From an uncultured Paracoccaceae bacterium (GTDB lineage Bacteria > Pseudomonadota > Alphaproteobacteria > Rhodobacterales > Rhodobacteraceae), in NCBI GenBank assembly GCA_947499715.1, contig CANMPL010000006.1:62001-126000 (forward strand): DNA of 64,000 bases, given 5' to 3'. The notes under the pieces are model-generated. The model worked only from the letters and a program-made list of their open reading frames with translations, was not told the DNA's origin and ran no database searches. A program made the position numbers and the translations under genes. Below are positions 1 to 7,915 of the stretch, piece after piece (the first letter of the stretch is position 1; every line of letters begins with the position of its first letter).

Positions 1-378
1 TAAAACGGCGCTTGCGCTTTTCTTTTGTGGTGCCGCAAAGACTCTGATCTGGCAGTTAGCCTAACCGGCCTGGGCCTTTCTGGGCCATGCCACCCCTGAG
101 TGCTGTCGCCACCTTTGCTTGCCTGTGTCGGTGTGGGCCGTGCAGCCCTGCCGTATCGACCGCCATCGCCTCGCAGAGTTGATCAACCAACACCTTATCA
201 ATCCCAGCGGATCCCAAGCGCAGGGCGCTTTGACTGATAATTGGCGATTCAGGGCCGAATCTGTTGAATCGGGATCCCGAATCTGCCAGTATTTCTTCAA
301 ATGGGGGCCACGAAGCCACAAAAACTGTGATTTGGGATCCTAAAAAACATACTTTGTAGCGACATCAAGGAGGAAAGA
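1..378. other. Region without a recognisable gene
   Basis: No reading frame here looks like a known protein; the short frames on both strands have no credible ribosome binding site or family signature. The last 20 bases hold the Shine-Dalgarno sequence AGGAGGAAAGA of the TRAP gene that follows. The left edge of the window may cut a neighbouring transcription unit. Confidence 0.5.
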
Positions 379-1386
379 ATGACACTCAACCGGATTACAC
401 TTGCGATGGCACTGACGGCCGCGATCGGCATTTCGGCTCAATCGGTAGCCGCTGAAGAACTAAGCGTTGCAACCTTTGTGCCGCCGAACCACGAAACCAA
501 CACCGGCATGTTCCAGTGGTTCAGCGATGAAATCGAAAAGCGTTCTGGCGGGACGCTGACGATGAAACTGTATCCCGGCGGCCAGTTGGGCGCGGGGCCC
601 GTGCAGCAATATAAGCGGACTGTCGAAGGCGTTGCCGACATCACCTTTGGCGTTGCGGCCTATACGCCGACCATTTTTCCCAAAACGATGCTGGCAATTC
701 TGCCCGGCAAATCCAACACTTCGATTGAATCCACCACGCGCTATTGGCAAGCCTTCGATGAGCATCTGGCGGATGAATTTTCCGAGGTGAAGGTTCTGGC
801 CGTTGGCAACATCCCAGGAAGTATCTTTATCGGTCGTCGCGATGTGTCCACCTTGGAGGGGCTGAAAGGCGCGAAACTTGTGCCATTTGCCGCGATGACA
901 ACGCCTGTCATCGAAGGTCTGGGCGCGGTGCCGGTGCAGATGCCTGTGACTGAAATGTATACTGGTCTTAGCACCGGAACGATTGATGCGGTCACCACAT
1001 CAATCAACAGCCTGATGCCACCTTGGAACCTCGAAGACGTCGCAGATTACGCTGTCACCAACGTGCCGACCAGCTTTCAGGTGACCTATGCGATCATGAA
1101 CAAGGAGCGTTACGAGTCTCTTTCTGATGAACACCGCGCGATCATTGATGAACTGGCCGGTCTGCCGATGTCGACCGTGCTGGCGAACTCCTTTGACCAC
1201 GCTGACGAAGTGGCGATCGAGGTTCTTGAAAGCACAGAGCTCAAGTATGAGTGGCTGGTCGTCACAGATGAAGAACGCGCCCGGATGGACGAAGCCGTCG
1301 CCATCGGCATGGAAAAGATCTATGCCGAATATGCCGAGATGGGGATCGAAAACGCGAAAGAGATCTATGAGGCATTGAACCAGTAG
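379..1386 (+). CDS. TRAP transporter solute-binding protein, DctP family
   Basis: This is the periplasmic substrate-binding component of a TRAP (tripartite ATP-independent periplasmic) transporter, which hands an organic acid or similar solute to a DctQ/DctM membrane pair. The 335-residue length is typical. A Sec signal peptide fills residues 1-25 (hydrophobic core, cleavage near SVAA-EE). The mature part has the family pattern: an early GGQLG stretch near residue 68 and the conserved MYTGLSTGTIDA segment around residue 193 that helps form the binding cleft. The ATG follows a strong AGGAGGAAAGA. No dctQ or dctM lies downstream: the gene ends at a bidirectional terminator and meets the puc operon. 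Partner genes may lie left of the window or elsewhere. Substrate cannot be told. Confidence 0.88.
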   Translation: MTLNRITLAMALTAAIGISAQSVAAEELSVATFVPPNHETNTGMFQWFSDEIEKRSGGTLTMKLYPGGQLGAGPVQQYKRTVEGVADITFGVAAYTPTIFPKTMLAILPGKSNTSIESTTRYWQAFDEHLADEFSEVKVLAVGNIPGSIFIGRRDVSTLEGLKGAKLVPFAAMTTPVIEGLGAVPVQMPVTEMYTGLSTGTIDAVTTSINSLMPPWNLEDVADYAVTNVPTSFQVTYAIMNKERYESLSDEHRAIIDELAGLPMSTVLANSFDHADEVAIEVLESTELKYEWLVVTDEERARMDEAVAIGMEKIYAEYAEMGIENAKEIYEALNQ

Positions 1387-1407
1387 GCGATCCGTCAACA
1401 CCACTGC

Positions 1408-1446
1408 AATAAGGCCTCCCCTTTCATCGAAAGGGGAGGCCTTATT
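1408..1446. terminator. Bidirectional intrinsic terminator
   Basis: A perfect 18-bp stem (1408-1425 with 1429-1446) with a three-base loop reads AATAAGGCCTCCCC... and ends in TTATT on either strand. It lies between the converging TRAP gene and the puc operon and can stop transcription from both sides. Confidence 0.85.
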
Positions 1447-1475
1447 CGTAACACCTCAGGCATTGCGGCCCGCCG

Positions 1476-2141
1476 CTAACTGACGGTCTTTAGCCCGAAC
1501 ATCCGCGAAAACGGCAGCGCACCGCCCGGAATGACAGAATTGCGGCGCGATTTGGTCGACAGCAACTTGCCCGGCCAAAAGGCCCGCGACATCTGCCGTC
1601 CGCCGCTGATCACCGAAGACGACCGCGTCTTGCGCGAGATCAGCTTGCCCGGCCAGAACATCCGCGACATCGCGCGATTATGGCTCAGATGCCGACGCGG
1701 CTTGCGATCCTTCAGCGTTGCAATGCCAAACTCGTCCGATACGCGCCCGCGCGGTGCGGGGACCGGCAATGACAGGAACAGCGGGTGATCCTTCATCACA
1801 CTGGGGGCCTTGTCGGGCGTATTGGGGACAAAGAAATCCTCATCCGCCTTGCCTGCGTCAATCGTGTCGCGCTTGGCCAGAATGTCGCGCGTCAACTGCG
1901 CTGCACCTAGCGGCTTATAGGTCGTCCGCACCACCAGAACCGCGTTCCCTGCGGCCAGACCCTTGCCATAGGCGGCCAGTGCGGATGGATGCACTTGCGC
2001 GCGTGTCATACGTTCCTCTGCGTCGTCGCTGCCGACGATCACGTCACAGGCCCGGCGCGGGACACCTTTGAATTGCAGCCTGTCCGCCGCACTTTGGGCT
2101 GCCGCCTGATCGGGCATTAGGCGCGTGATAATGGTTGTCAT
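1476..2141 (-). CDS. puc-operon companion protein with C-terminal tandem repeats
   Basis: This is the last gene of the puc operon, with its ATG overlapping the pucC stop (ATGA, 2138-2141). The N-terminal ~120 residues form a compact alpha/beta-looking domain without a recognised motif or membrane segment. From residue 135 the chain is built of 24-26-residue repeats: 135-158, 159-184, 185-210 and a partial 211-221. The clearest consensus is SRxFWPGKLxS followed by a basic patch and SVIxGG. The repeats are rich in Arg/Lys and aromatics and could sit at the membrane surface. Position matches the pucD/pucE genes of Rhodobacter capsulatus, but I cannot confirm homology to PucE, the 14-kDa LH2-associated protein. 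A role in LH2 assembly or stability is inferred from the operon only. Confidence 0.7.
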   Translation of the reverse strand: MTTIITRLMPDQAAAQSAADRLQFKGVPRRACDVIVGSDDAEERMTRAQVHPSALAAYGKGLAAGNAVLVVRTTYKPLGAAQLTRDILAKRDTIDAGKADEDFFVPNTPDKAPSVMKDHPLFLSLPVPAPRGRVSDEFGIATLKDRKPRRHLSHNRAMSRMFWPGKLISRKTRSSSVISGGRQMSRAFWPGKLLSTKSRRNSVIPGGALPFSRMFGLKTVS

Positions 2142-3568
2142 GATGCCTCCATTCGCTTGGTCGTCGGGTGTTTCAGTTTCATACGTTTCGACACGGTCCG
2201 GGCCATCGGCAGGATCACGACAATCGCGACGATCAGGCTGATGGCTTCAATTGTGAAAACTATAGTGTAGGGCGCGTGGGCGGCACTTCCAGTCGGGGCC
2301 TGCAGGCCCACGATGATGTCGCGCACGATCCCTGCAAGTGCGACTCCAACGCCCGCGGCTGTGGCCTGTGCCGCGCCCCATGCGCCAAGCGCCAATCCAA
2401 CCCGGTCTTTTGGCGCGGCCCGCATCATCGCCGTCAGCGTGGCGTGGCCAAATAGCCCGGCCCCAAGGCCGACCAAAAAAGTGCCCAGCAAGAAGACCGG
2501 CGTGCCGCCGCCCAAGGACGCAAAGATAATCGCGACAAATCCCGGCACACCGATGGCGGTGCCGATCATGGCAAGGTTTGCAGGCTCCGTTGTGCCGCTC
2601 AATAGGCGCGATGCCAGACCAAAGCCCACCAAGGTACCGGTTGCAAAAAGCGCCGTAAGCTTGGTTGTGTCTGCCACCGATAGCCCCAGAACCTGCCCGC
2701 CATAAGGTTCCAACAGCACATCCGCCATGCCGAACCCAAAAGTGCCTAGGCAGATCACGGCCAAGAGCCGAAAGATCCCTTTGGTCTGCGCCAGTTGTGA
2801 CCATGCATCCTGAAACGCCAGCGGTTTGGCGGCCTTCATCGCCTTTGCACGGTCGCGGCTGCGCGCTTCCTGTTTCCACATTGCGATCATGTTCAGCGCC
2901 ACGGTGACAACCGCGCTGCCTTGAATGACCTGAATAAGCCGTCCGGGCGTGTAATTCTCCAGCATCGCGCCGTAAATCAGGGCGCTTGCGACCATCCCCA
3001 GCAGCAGCATCACATACATCAGGCCGACGACTTTGGGCTGATCGGTCTCTTCTACGAGGTCAGTCGCCAGCGCGAGGCCAACCGTCTGCACGATATGCAC
3101 GCCCGCGCCCACCAACAGGAAGGATAGGGCGGCGGCGCTCAACCCAATCCAGCGGGGGGCATCCACGGCCTCTCCGTAGCCCGACAGGACCAAAAGGGCG
3201 AAAGGCATGATGGCAAAGCCGCCGAACTGGCACAGCGTGCCTTTCCAGATGTAGGGGATCCGCCGCAACCCAAGGGCAGAGACATGCACGTCGGATTTAA
3301 AGCCAATCAGCGTGCGAAACGGGGCAAAGACCAGCGGCAGGGCCAGCATGAGCGCGACAAGCGTCGCTGGCACATTCAGCTCTACGATCATCACGCGGTT
3401 CAGCGTGCCGACCAGCATCACAAGCGCCATGCCGACGGTGACTTGAAATAACGAAAGCCGCAGCAGGCGGCTTAGGGGGACATCTGCGCTGGCGACATCG
3501 GCAAACGGCAAATACTTCGGCCCTAAAGCCGACAGTTTCCGTGTGGCAAAGGCGCGATAGTCAAACAT
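2138..3568 (-). CDS. pucC: PucC, LH2 assembly factor of the BCD/MFS family
   Basis: PucC is a 12-helix membrane protein of the major facilitator fold (bacteriochlorophyll delivery, BCD, family) required for accumulation of light-harvesting complex 2. The 476-residue product is almost wholly hydrophobic segments joined by short loops, with family-typical stretches such as FAPFRTLIGFKSD near residue 82 and LRRIPYIWKGT near 105. The start MFDYRAF at 3568 fits the family better than the in-frame Met ten codons upstream, although the ribosome binding site is weak. It lies 98 bp after pucA, separated by a hairpin, and its stop overlaps the next gene. LhaA and Bch2 belong to the same family; linkage to pucBA points to PucC. 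Confidence 0.92.
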   Translation of the reverse strand: MFDYRAFATRKLSALGPKYLPFADVASADVPLSRLLRLSLFQVTVGMALVMLVGTLNRVMIVELNVPATLVALMLALPLVFAPFRTLIGFKSDVHVSALGLRRIPYIWKGTLCQFGGFAIMPFALLVLSGYGEAVDAPRWIGLSAAALSFLLVGAGVHIVQTVGLALATDLVEETDQPKVVGLMYVMLLLGMVASALIYGAMLENYTPGRLIQVIQGSAVVTVALNMIAMWKQEARSRDRAKAMKAAKPLAFQDAWSQLAQTKGIFRLLAVICLGTFGFGMADVLLEPYGGQVLGLSVADTTKLTALFATGTLVGFGLASRLLSGTTEPANLAMIGTAIGVPGFVAIIFASLGGGTPVFLLGTFLVGLGAGLFGHATLTAMMRAAPKDRVGLALGAWGAAQATAAGVGVALAGIVRDIIVGLQAPTGSAAHAPYTIVFTIEAISLIVAIVVILPMARTVSKRMKLKHPTTKRMEAS

Positions 3569-3631
3569 GCAGCGCGGGTCCCGTGGCTGCGATCGCACGT
3601 GACGGACAGCAGCTTACTTTGGAAATTGGTG

Positions 3632-3661
3632 TTGGGTCCGCGACCAATGCCGCAGACCCAA
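3632..3661 (-). other. Hairpin between pucA and pucC
   Basis: A stem of seven pairs (3632-3638 with 3655-3661) plus three further pairs after a mismatch lies just after the pucA stop. There is no U-tract on the minus strand, so it looks like an mRNA-stabilising or attenuating hairpin rather than a full terminator. Such intercistronic hairpins let pucBA transcripts outnumber pucC transcripts in related operons. Confidence 0.5.
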
Positions 3662-3666
3662 AAGGT

Positions 3667-4014
3667 CTATTGGACGATCAGCGGGGTATCCGCCTCTATC
3701 GACGCCATCGTTTCTGGCATTGTCAGGATGCCCTTGGCGCTTGTGCCGTCCGGCAGGATCACCGTCACCTCAAGGCCATCGCCGCTTGGCATGACATAGC
3801 TGACAGTTGCCGCATCCAGACTGGTCTCATCCAGAATGGTGGCCGATGCCATTTCATCACCGCCCATCGCAGAGCCTTGCAGGAAATCGGACACCCACGT
3901 GGTGTTCTTGACGACCTGCATATGAACCGAGAATGACCCGACAGCGACGGCGCCCAAGAAAAGCGGAACGCCAACTGTTGGTGAAACGACAAGCCACATT
4001 TTTGCGTTATTCAT
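3667..4014 (-). CDS. pucA: Light-harvesting 2 alpha subunit with long C-terminal extension
   Basis: This is the alpha polypeptide of the peripheral antenna (LH2). The N-terminal 50 residues match the family closely: MNNAKMWLVVSPTVGVPLFL, a single membrane helix with the bacteriochlorophyll ligand His31, then TTW at 38-40. At residues 44-45 it has Phe-Leu (codons 3883-3885 and 3880-3882), where 850-nm antennae have Tyr-Tyr or Tyr-Trp. Typical alpha chains are 52-60 residues; this one has 115, with about 65 extra acidic residues on the periplasmic side. Long alpha extensions are known, for example Puc2A of Rhodobacter sphaeroides. Ribosome binding site GGGAG lies 7 bases before ATG. The gene follows pucB by 12 bp. 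Confidence 0.95.
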   Translation of the reverse strand: MNNAKMWLVVSPTVGVPLFLGAVAVGSFSVHMQVVKNTTWVSDFLQGSAMGGDEMASATILDETSLDAATVSYVMPSGDGLEVTVILPDGTSAKGILTMPETMASIEADTPLIVQ

Positions 4015-4026
4015 GGTGTGTCTCCC

Positions 4027-4179
4027 TTATCCCAGCCAAGGGGTCGCGATTGCGACCAAGATATGTGCAAGCAGCGCAATTGCCCCGAACACGCGTGTGC
4101 CGTCGATGAGGTAGCTGTGTACTTCTTCGGCTTCTTCCAGCGTCAGGCCGGTCGGCCAAACCTTATCTTCATCTGCCAT
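4027..4179 (-). CDS. pucB: Light-harvesting 2 beta subunit
   Basis: This short gene encodes the 50-residue beta polypeptide of LH2, the partner of PucA. The product begins [20 protein letters not shown] and has the family signs: WPTGLT near the N-terminus, the EEAEEVH segment with His21, the [13 protein letters not shown] membrane helix carrying the bacteriochlorophyll ligand His39, and a C-terminal TPWLG. A strong ribosome binding site (AAGGAGG) lies just ahead of the ATG. It is the first gene of the pucBAC operon, and upstream are two PpsR-type palindromes. Length and sequence leave little doubt. Confidence 0.95.
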   Translation of the reverse strand: MADEDKVWPTGLTLEEAEEVHSYLIDGTRVFGAIALLAHILVAIATPWLG

Positions 4180-4615
4180 TTGCAGTCCTCCTTAGGTCAT
4201 GGAGAAAGCAAACCCGAAATTTGATGCGTCACCGCATGGGTGGCCGACGAGAAGAGTTGCTTCCTATGTGCGACAGATTGTCACGTTAGACTTACATCGT
4301 CAACGTAAATTGAAGTTGACAGCGGGTGCAAAAGGCTCTGTCGAATGCCGCAAGCACCAATAATGCTTGGGTTTTTTGAATGGGGTCTTGGTTGCTGCGC
4401 GCCGCGCTGCCTGCGACGTTTGGTCAAATCCTGAACCGTTTCAGTGTCTTAGGTGTGGCAGGATGTCGCACCCTGAATGGATGGTTAGGGCGCTTTGTCT
4501 TGCCGCAACTGTCGATGCGGCTTTGCAACATTCATCAGTGTAGCGGGCGATTTTGCGCCTCTCTTTGCTGTGTCGGGATGGGTGGCCGCTACCATCCGGG
4601 GGGAATCACACCAAC
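4180..4615. other. puc upstream region without further genes
   Basis: Between pucB and the ABC-transporter terminator I see only the puc control region (about 4275-4321). No reading frame in 4322-4615 resembles a protein. Confidence 0.5.
4279..4321 (-). promoter_or_regulatory. Tandem PpsR/CrtJ-type operator of the puc promoter
   Basis: Read on the minus strand, TGTAAGTCTAACGTGACA (4279-4296) is an exact TGT-N12-ACA palindrome, the recognition pattern of PpsR/CrtJ, the oxygen- and light-responsive repressor of photosynthesis genes. Seven bases away, TGTCAACTTCAATTTACG (4304-4321) matches except for the last base of the right half-site. Two sites 7-8 bp apart are the usual cooperative arrangement. 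A possible -35 element TTGACG (4303-4298) lies between them, with a poor -10 at 4280-4275, so bound repressor would cover the promoter. The site is about 100 bp upstream of pucB. Confidence 0.7.
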
Positions 4616-4647
4616 AAAAAACGGCGGGCCATTGGGGCCCGCCGTTT
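4616..4647 (-). terminator. Intrinsic terminator of the taurine-type ABC operon
   Basis: On the minus strand a 12-bp perfect stem (4636-4647 with 4619-4630, loop of five) is followed by a run of T. It lies 25 bp beyond the permease stop codon. Confidence 0.88.
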
Positions 4648-4672
4648 GAAAGATTTGCTTGGGTCGGGGGGG

Positions 4673-6004
4673 TTAGCCCTTGCCCTTCCAAGGCACCAGA
4701 ATCCGCTCGGCCCAACGCATCAGCATGTCGATGCTGAAACCAATGATGCCGATCAGGATGATACCCATCAGAACGATATCGGTGGATTGGAACTTTGACG
4801 CGACCATGATCATCATACCTGCACCTTTTTCCGCCGCGACCAGTTCTGCGGCCACAACGGTGCCCCAGCACACGCCCATCGCAACCCGTGCGCCGGTAAA
4901 GATCTCGGGCAGGCTGTTGGGGATGATCACGTAGCGCATGATCTGCATCTTGCTGGCCCCCAACGAATAGGCCGCATGCACCTTGGAAATACGCACACCA
5001 GAGACACCGGACCGCGCGGCAATCGCCATGATCCACAAGGCGGCGAGGAACAGCAGGATGATCTTCCCGACCTCTCCAATGCCTGCCCAGATGATGACCA
5101 GCGGGATCAAGGCAAGCGGTGGGACGGGGCGCATGAACTCCACGATGGGGTCAAACCAGCCGCGGAACCAATTGCTCAGCCCCATGGCATAACCCAGCGG
5201 GATGCCCACCAGCGCACCAAGGATAAAGCCAACGATCACCCGGAACAACGAATAGCCCAAGTGCTCTGCCAGCGTCGAATTGCGATAGCCCGCGCTTGCG
5301 ATTTCCGTCACGCGTGCCCAGACCGCCTCTGGTGATGGCAGCCAGATCGCTTCCATCTGGATGCCCTTGGCGGGGGTGATGTTAAGCGTGCCTTTGGCCG
5401 ACATCGACACGGTGCCGAAATCCACCTCTACCGCGCCCTCAGGTGCGATAGGCTGGCCGTTTACGGCCGTAATGACCGCACCATCCGCGCGCCCGATCTC
5501 GTCGTTTTCGTCAACACGGAACAGCTCGTTGCGATAGGCCCCAATGGCGATTGAATCGTCCTTGGCAAAGCCGTCTCCCGGTGCGACCTCGGGGGCCTCG
5601 ACGTCCTCGCCGACGGTATAGACCACCACCGAAACGGTCGCGTCGTCCGTCTGATCGCCCGCCGTTGCGGTATAGGTAAAGCTGCCCTCACCAGTAAAGG
5701 CGCCCGGCATGTGCAGGAACCCCGGCAACAGTTTGGACCCGGTAAACGACCCCCACATCACGAAAATCAACACGATCGACACCACGGATGCCACGGTGTT
5801 CGACGTCACAGCACTTTCGTCGCCAAAGGTCACGGTCTTCAGGCTGCCGTAGTCCTTTTTAGGCGTCAGCATCCGCTTGATGTAGGTCCAGATGAACAAA
5901 GTGCCCAAAATAACAAGGACATAGCCCACAAGATAAGGGGCCACAGCGGCCAGAATTTTCAGAACTTCCCAAAGCTCGCCCCAAAGATCTTTGATGATGT
6001 TCAT
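4673..6004 (-). CDS. tauC: Taurine-type ABC transporter permease with periplasmic insertion
   Basis: This is the inner-membrane permease of a TauABC/SsuABC-type importer. The C-terminal part (about residues 246-440) is the usual BPD_transp_1 domain with the EAA loop around 345-363 (AAYSLGASKMQIMRYVIIP). Typical TauC is about 260-280 residues; this has 443. The extra N-terminal half has two membrane helices (about 20-42 and 70-90) and, between the second and the permease core, about 130 residues rich in Asp/Glu, Gly and Thr that look extracytoplasmic and beta-like. Its start overlaps the ATPase stop (6001-6004). Last gene of the operon, followed by a terminator. Taurine specificity is inferred from the binding protein. 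Confidence 0.78.
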   Translation of the reverse strand: MNIIKDLWGELWEVLKILAAVAPYLVGYVLVILGTLFIWTYIKRMLTPKKDYGSLKTVTFGDESAVTSNTVASVVSIVLIFVMWGSFTGSKLLPGFLHMPGAFTGEGSFTYTATAGDQTDDATVSVVVYTVGEDVEAPEVAPGDGFAKDDSIAIGAYRNELFRVDENDEIGRADGAVITAVNGQPIAPEGAVEVDFGTVSMSAKGTLNITPAKGIQMEAIWLPSPEAVWARVTEIASAGYRNSTLAEHLGYSLFRVIVGFILGALVGIPLGYAMGLSNWFRGWFDPIVEFMRPVPPLALIPLVIIWAGIGEVGKIILLFLAALWIMAIAARSGVSGVRISKVHAAYSLGASKMQIMRYVIIPNSLPEIFTGARVAMGVCWGTVVAAELVAAEKGAGMMIMVASKFQSTDIVLMGIILIGIIGFSIDMLMRWAERILVPWKGKG

Positions 6005-6810
6005 GATCCTGCTCCCTCGTCACGGCCCATAATCTCTTCTTCCATGTCCCAGATCATGCCAAGGATCTCTTCGCGCACCTCACCGAATTTCGGGTTCTTT
6101 TTGACTTCGCGCAGGTCCTGACCCACGCCCATATCTGCAAATGGCAGGTTGTATTCCTTGTGGATACGTCCCGGACGCGGGGCCATCACGATCAACCGTT
6201 CGCCCAACAACAGCGCCTCTTCGACCGAGTGCGTAATCAGAATGATCGTCTTGCCCGTTTCTTTCCACAGCTTCAGCACAAGGCCCTGCATCTTTTCGCG
6301 GGTCAGCGCGTCCAGCGCGCCAAGGGGTTCGTCCATCAAAATAACATCGGGATCATTTGCCAGGCAGCGGGCCAGGGCCACACGCTGCTGCATCCCGCCC
6401 GACAGCTCGTAAACTGCCTTTTCCTTGAAGTCCTGCAAGCCCACGATATCCAGCAGGTGATCAACCTCGGACCCATACTGACTGGCCTTCTGGCCCTTCA
6501 TCCGCGGCCCAAAGCTCACGTTCTCGCGCACGCTCATCCACTCGAACAAGGCACCCTGCTGAAACACCATGCCGCGTTCAGCGTCCGGCCCGGTGACCAG
6601 ATGACCGTTCAGCTCGATCACGCCCTCGGTTGGGGCAAGAAAGCCTGCGACAATGTTCAACAGCGTGGTCTTGCCACAGCCCGATGGTCCCAGCACGGAC
6701 AGCAATTCGCCCGCCTTTAGGTTCAATGACACGTCTTTGAGCGCTTGCACGGATGATCCGTTCGGCAAGTCAAATCGCATCGACAATTTGTTGATTGATA
6801 ACCCTGACAT
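6001..6810 (-). CDS. tauB: Taurine-type ABC transporter ATP-binding protein
   Basis: This is the cytoplasmic ATPase that powers the importer. It has Walker A GPSGCGKTT (residues 41-49), the Q-loop FQQGALFEW near 88, the signature LSGGMQQR, Walker B VILMDEP and the switch histidine in ILITHSVEEA. At 269 residues it is normal for the TauB/SsuB/NrtD group. It starts 100 bp after the binding-protein gene and overlaps the permease gene by ATGA. The final ~30 residues are acidic and variable. The gene could equally serve another sulfonate; the assignment rests on the neighbouring binding protein. Confidence 0.82.
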   Translation of the reverse strand: MSGLSINKLSMRFDLPNGSSVQALKDVSLNLKAGELLSVLGPSGCGKTTLLNIVAGFLAPTEGVIELNGHLVTGPDAERGMVFQQGALFEWMSVRENVSFGPRMKGQKASQYGSEVDHLLDIVGLQDFKEKAVYELSGGMQQRVALARCLANDPDVILMDEPLGALDALTREKMQGLVLKLWKETGKTIILITHSVEEALLLGERLIVMAPRPGRIHKEYNLPFADMGVGQDLREVKKNPKFGEVREEILGMIWDMEEEIMGRDEGAGS

Positions 6811-6910
6811 CTGGTCCCCTCAGAAATTCAAGAAAGCCTTTTTGACAAAGACTTACCACAGTTTCTGAAAAAGTGGGGCGCGAATTGCTCCGCGCCCCGA
6901 CGATGTCGAT

Positions 6911-7915
6911 TTACATCGCGCCCGCAGCGGCCAAAGGACCTGCGTTCACGTTGCCTTCATAGCTGTCCAGCGCGCCGGGGATCGACCCGCTTGCCACGAA
7001 CACCTCGGCTACACCCTTCATGAAGGTTGCAGCGTTGCCGCCCAGCCATGCATCAGACAGTTGCTCTTCGATGGTTGGGAAGACAAAGCCCGCCAGCGTT
7101 TCAGCTGTCGCGTCTGCGTCCATACCAGCGTCCTTGGCGATGACTTCCAGCATCTCGTCGCCCATCTCACCAGCAGCCCACATTGCGTTGGCGTCGGCAG
7201 TGACTTCAAGGAACTTGGCAACCAGCTCGCCGTTCTCGGCCACAAAACCGGAAGGTGCGGTCGTCGCGTCGAACACCAGAATGCCCAGCTCTGTCTTTTC
7301 AGCACCGCTCAGCAGGACGTTGCCATGCTCGAGCATACGGCGCAGCGCGCCACCCCAGCCACAAGACATGTCGACCTGACCCTGTGCCAGCGCAGCTGCG
7401 CCGTCAGCAGGTGCCATGTCCACAACTTCGAGGCTGGCCACATCTACGTTGAAGTGCTCCATCTGCTTGAGGAAGCCGTAGTGCGCAGCCGTGCCCAGTG
7501 GCACTGCAACCTTCTTGCCAGCCAGTTCAGATGCAGATGCCGCATCGATTTCCAGACCCGATGACACAACGCAGTTGTCGTTGTCAGCATAAGACACAGC
7601 CACGTCCAGAACCTGAAGGTCCTGACCTGCGGATGCGGCAACCACGAATGGCGGGATACCCTGGCTGACAGAGATCTGAACGTCGCCAGATGCCATAGCA
7701 GCGGACATTGCCGTGCCGGTGTCAAAGCTGACCCAGTTCACTTTTACGCCCAGTGCTTCGTCATAGGTGCCTTTAACTTTGGCGAACTGGAACGGCATTG
7801 GCCACTCCAGGAAATAGCCAACTGTGATTTCGCCGTGACCGTCGGCCGCGGCAGCATTCGCGCCAAAAGCCATTGCGGTACCGGCCAGCAGGCCTTTGAT
7901 GAGGTTCGTTTTCAT
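6911..7915 (-). CDS. tauA: Taurine-type ABC transporter substrate-binding protein
   Basis: This is the periplasmic binding protein of the importer. Residues 1-24 are a Sec signal peptide ending in ANAAAA. The mature chain opens ITVGYFLEWPMPFQ and continues with the TauA-like segments GDVQISVSQGIPPFVVA and YADNDNCVV. I place the start at MKTNLIKG (7915), because the in-frame ATG four codons earlier is itself part of the ribosome binding site GGAG. The 334 residues match TauA proteins of marine roseobacters. Taurine is the likely substrate, but related sulfonates cannot be excluded. No tauR, xsc or tpa lies nearby, so catabolic genes must be elsewhere. First gene of the operon. Confidence 0.78.
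   Translation of the reverse strand: MKTNLIKGLLAGTAMAFGANAAAADGHGEITVGYFLEWPMPFQFAKVKGTYDEALGVKVNWVSFDTGTAMSAAMASGDVQISVSQGIPPFVVAASAGQDLQVLDVAVSYADNDNCVVSSGLEIDAASASELAGKKVAVPLGTAAHYGFLKQMEHFNVDVASLEVVDMAPADGAAALAQGQVDMSCGWGGALRRMLEHGNVLLSGAEKTELGILVFDATTAPSGFVAENGELVAKFLEVTADANAMWAAGEMGDEMLEVIAKDAGMDADATAETLAGFVFPTIEEQLSDAWLGGNAATFMKGVAEVFVASGSIPGALDSYEGNVNAGPLAAAGAM

Noticed and set aside
1-378. Remnant of a transposase at the left edge
   Set aside because: Short frames on both strands show no DDE or helix-turn-helix signature and no inverted repeats were found.
4380-4649. 89-residue plus-strand frame upstream of puc
   Set aside because: Runs through the terminator of the ABC operon; has no ribosome binding site and a random composition.
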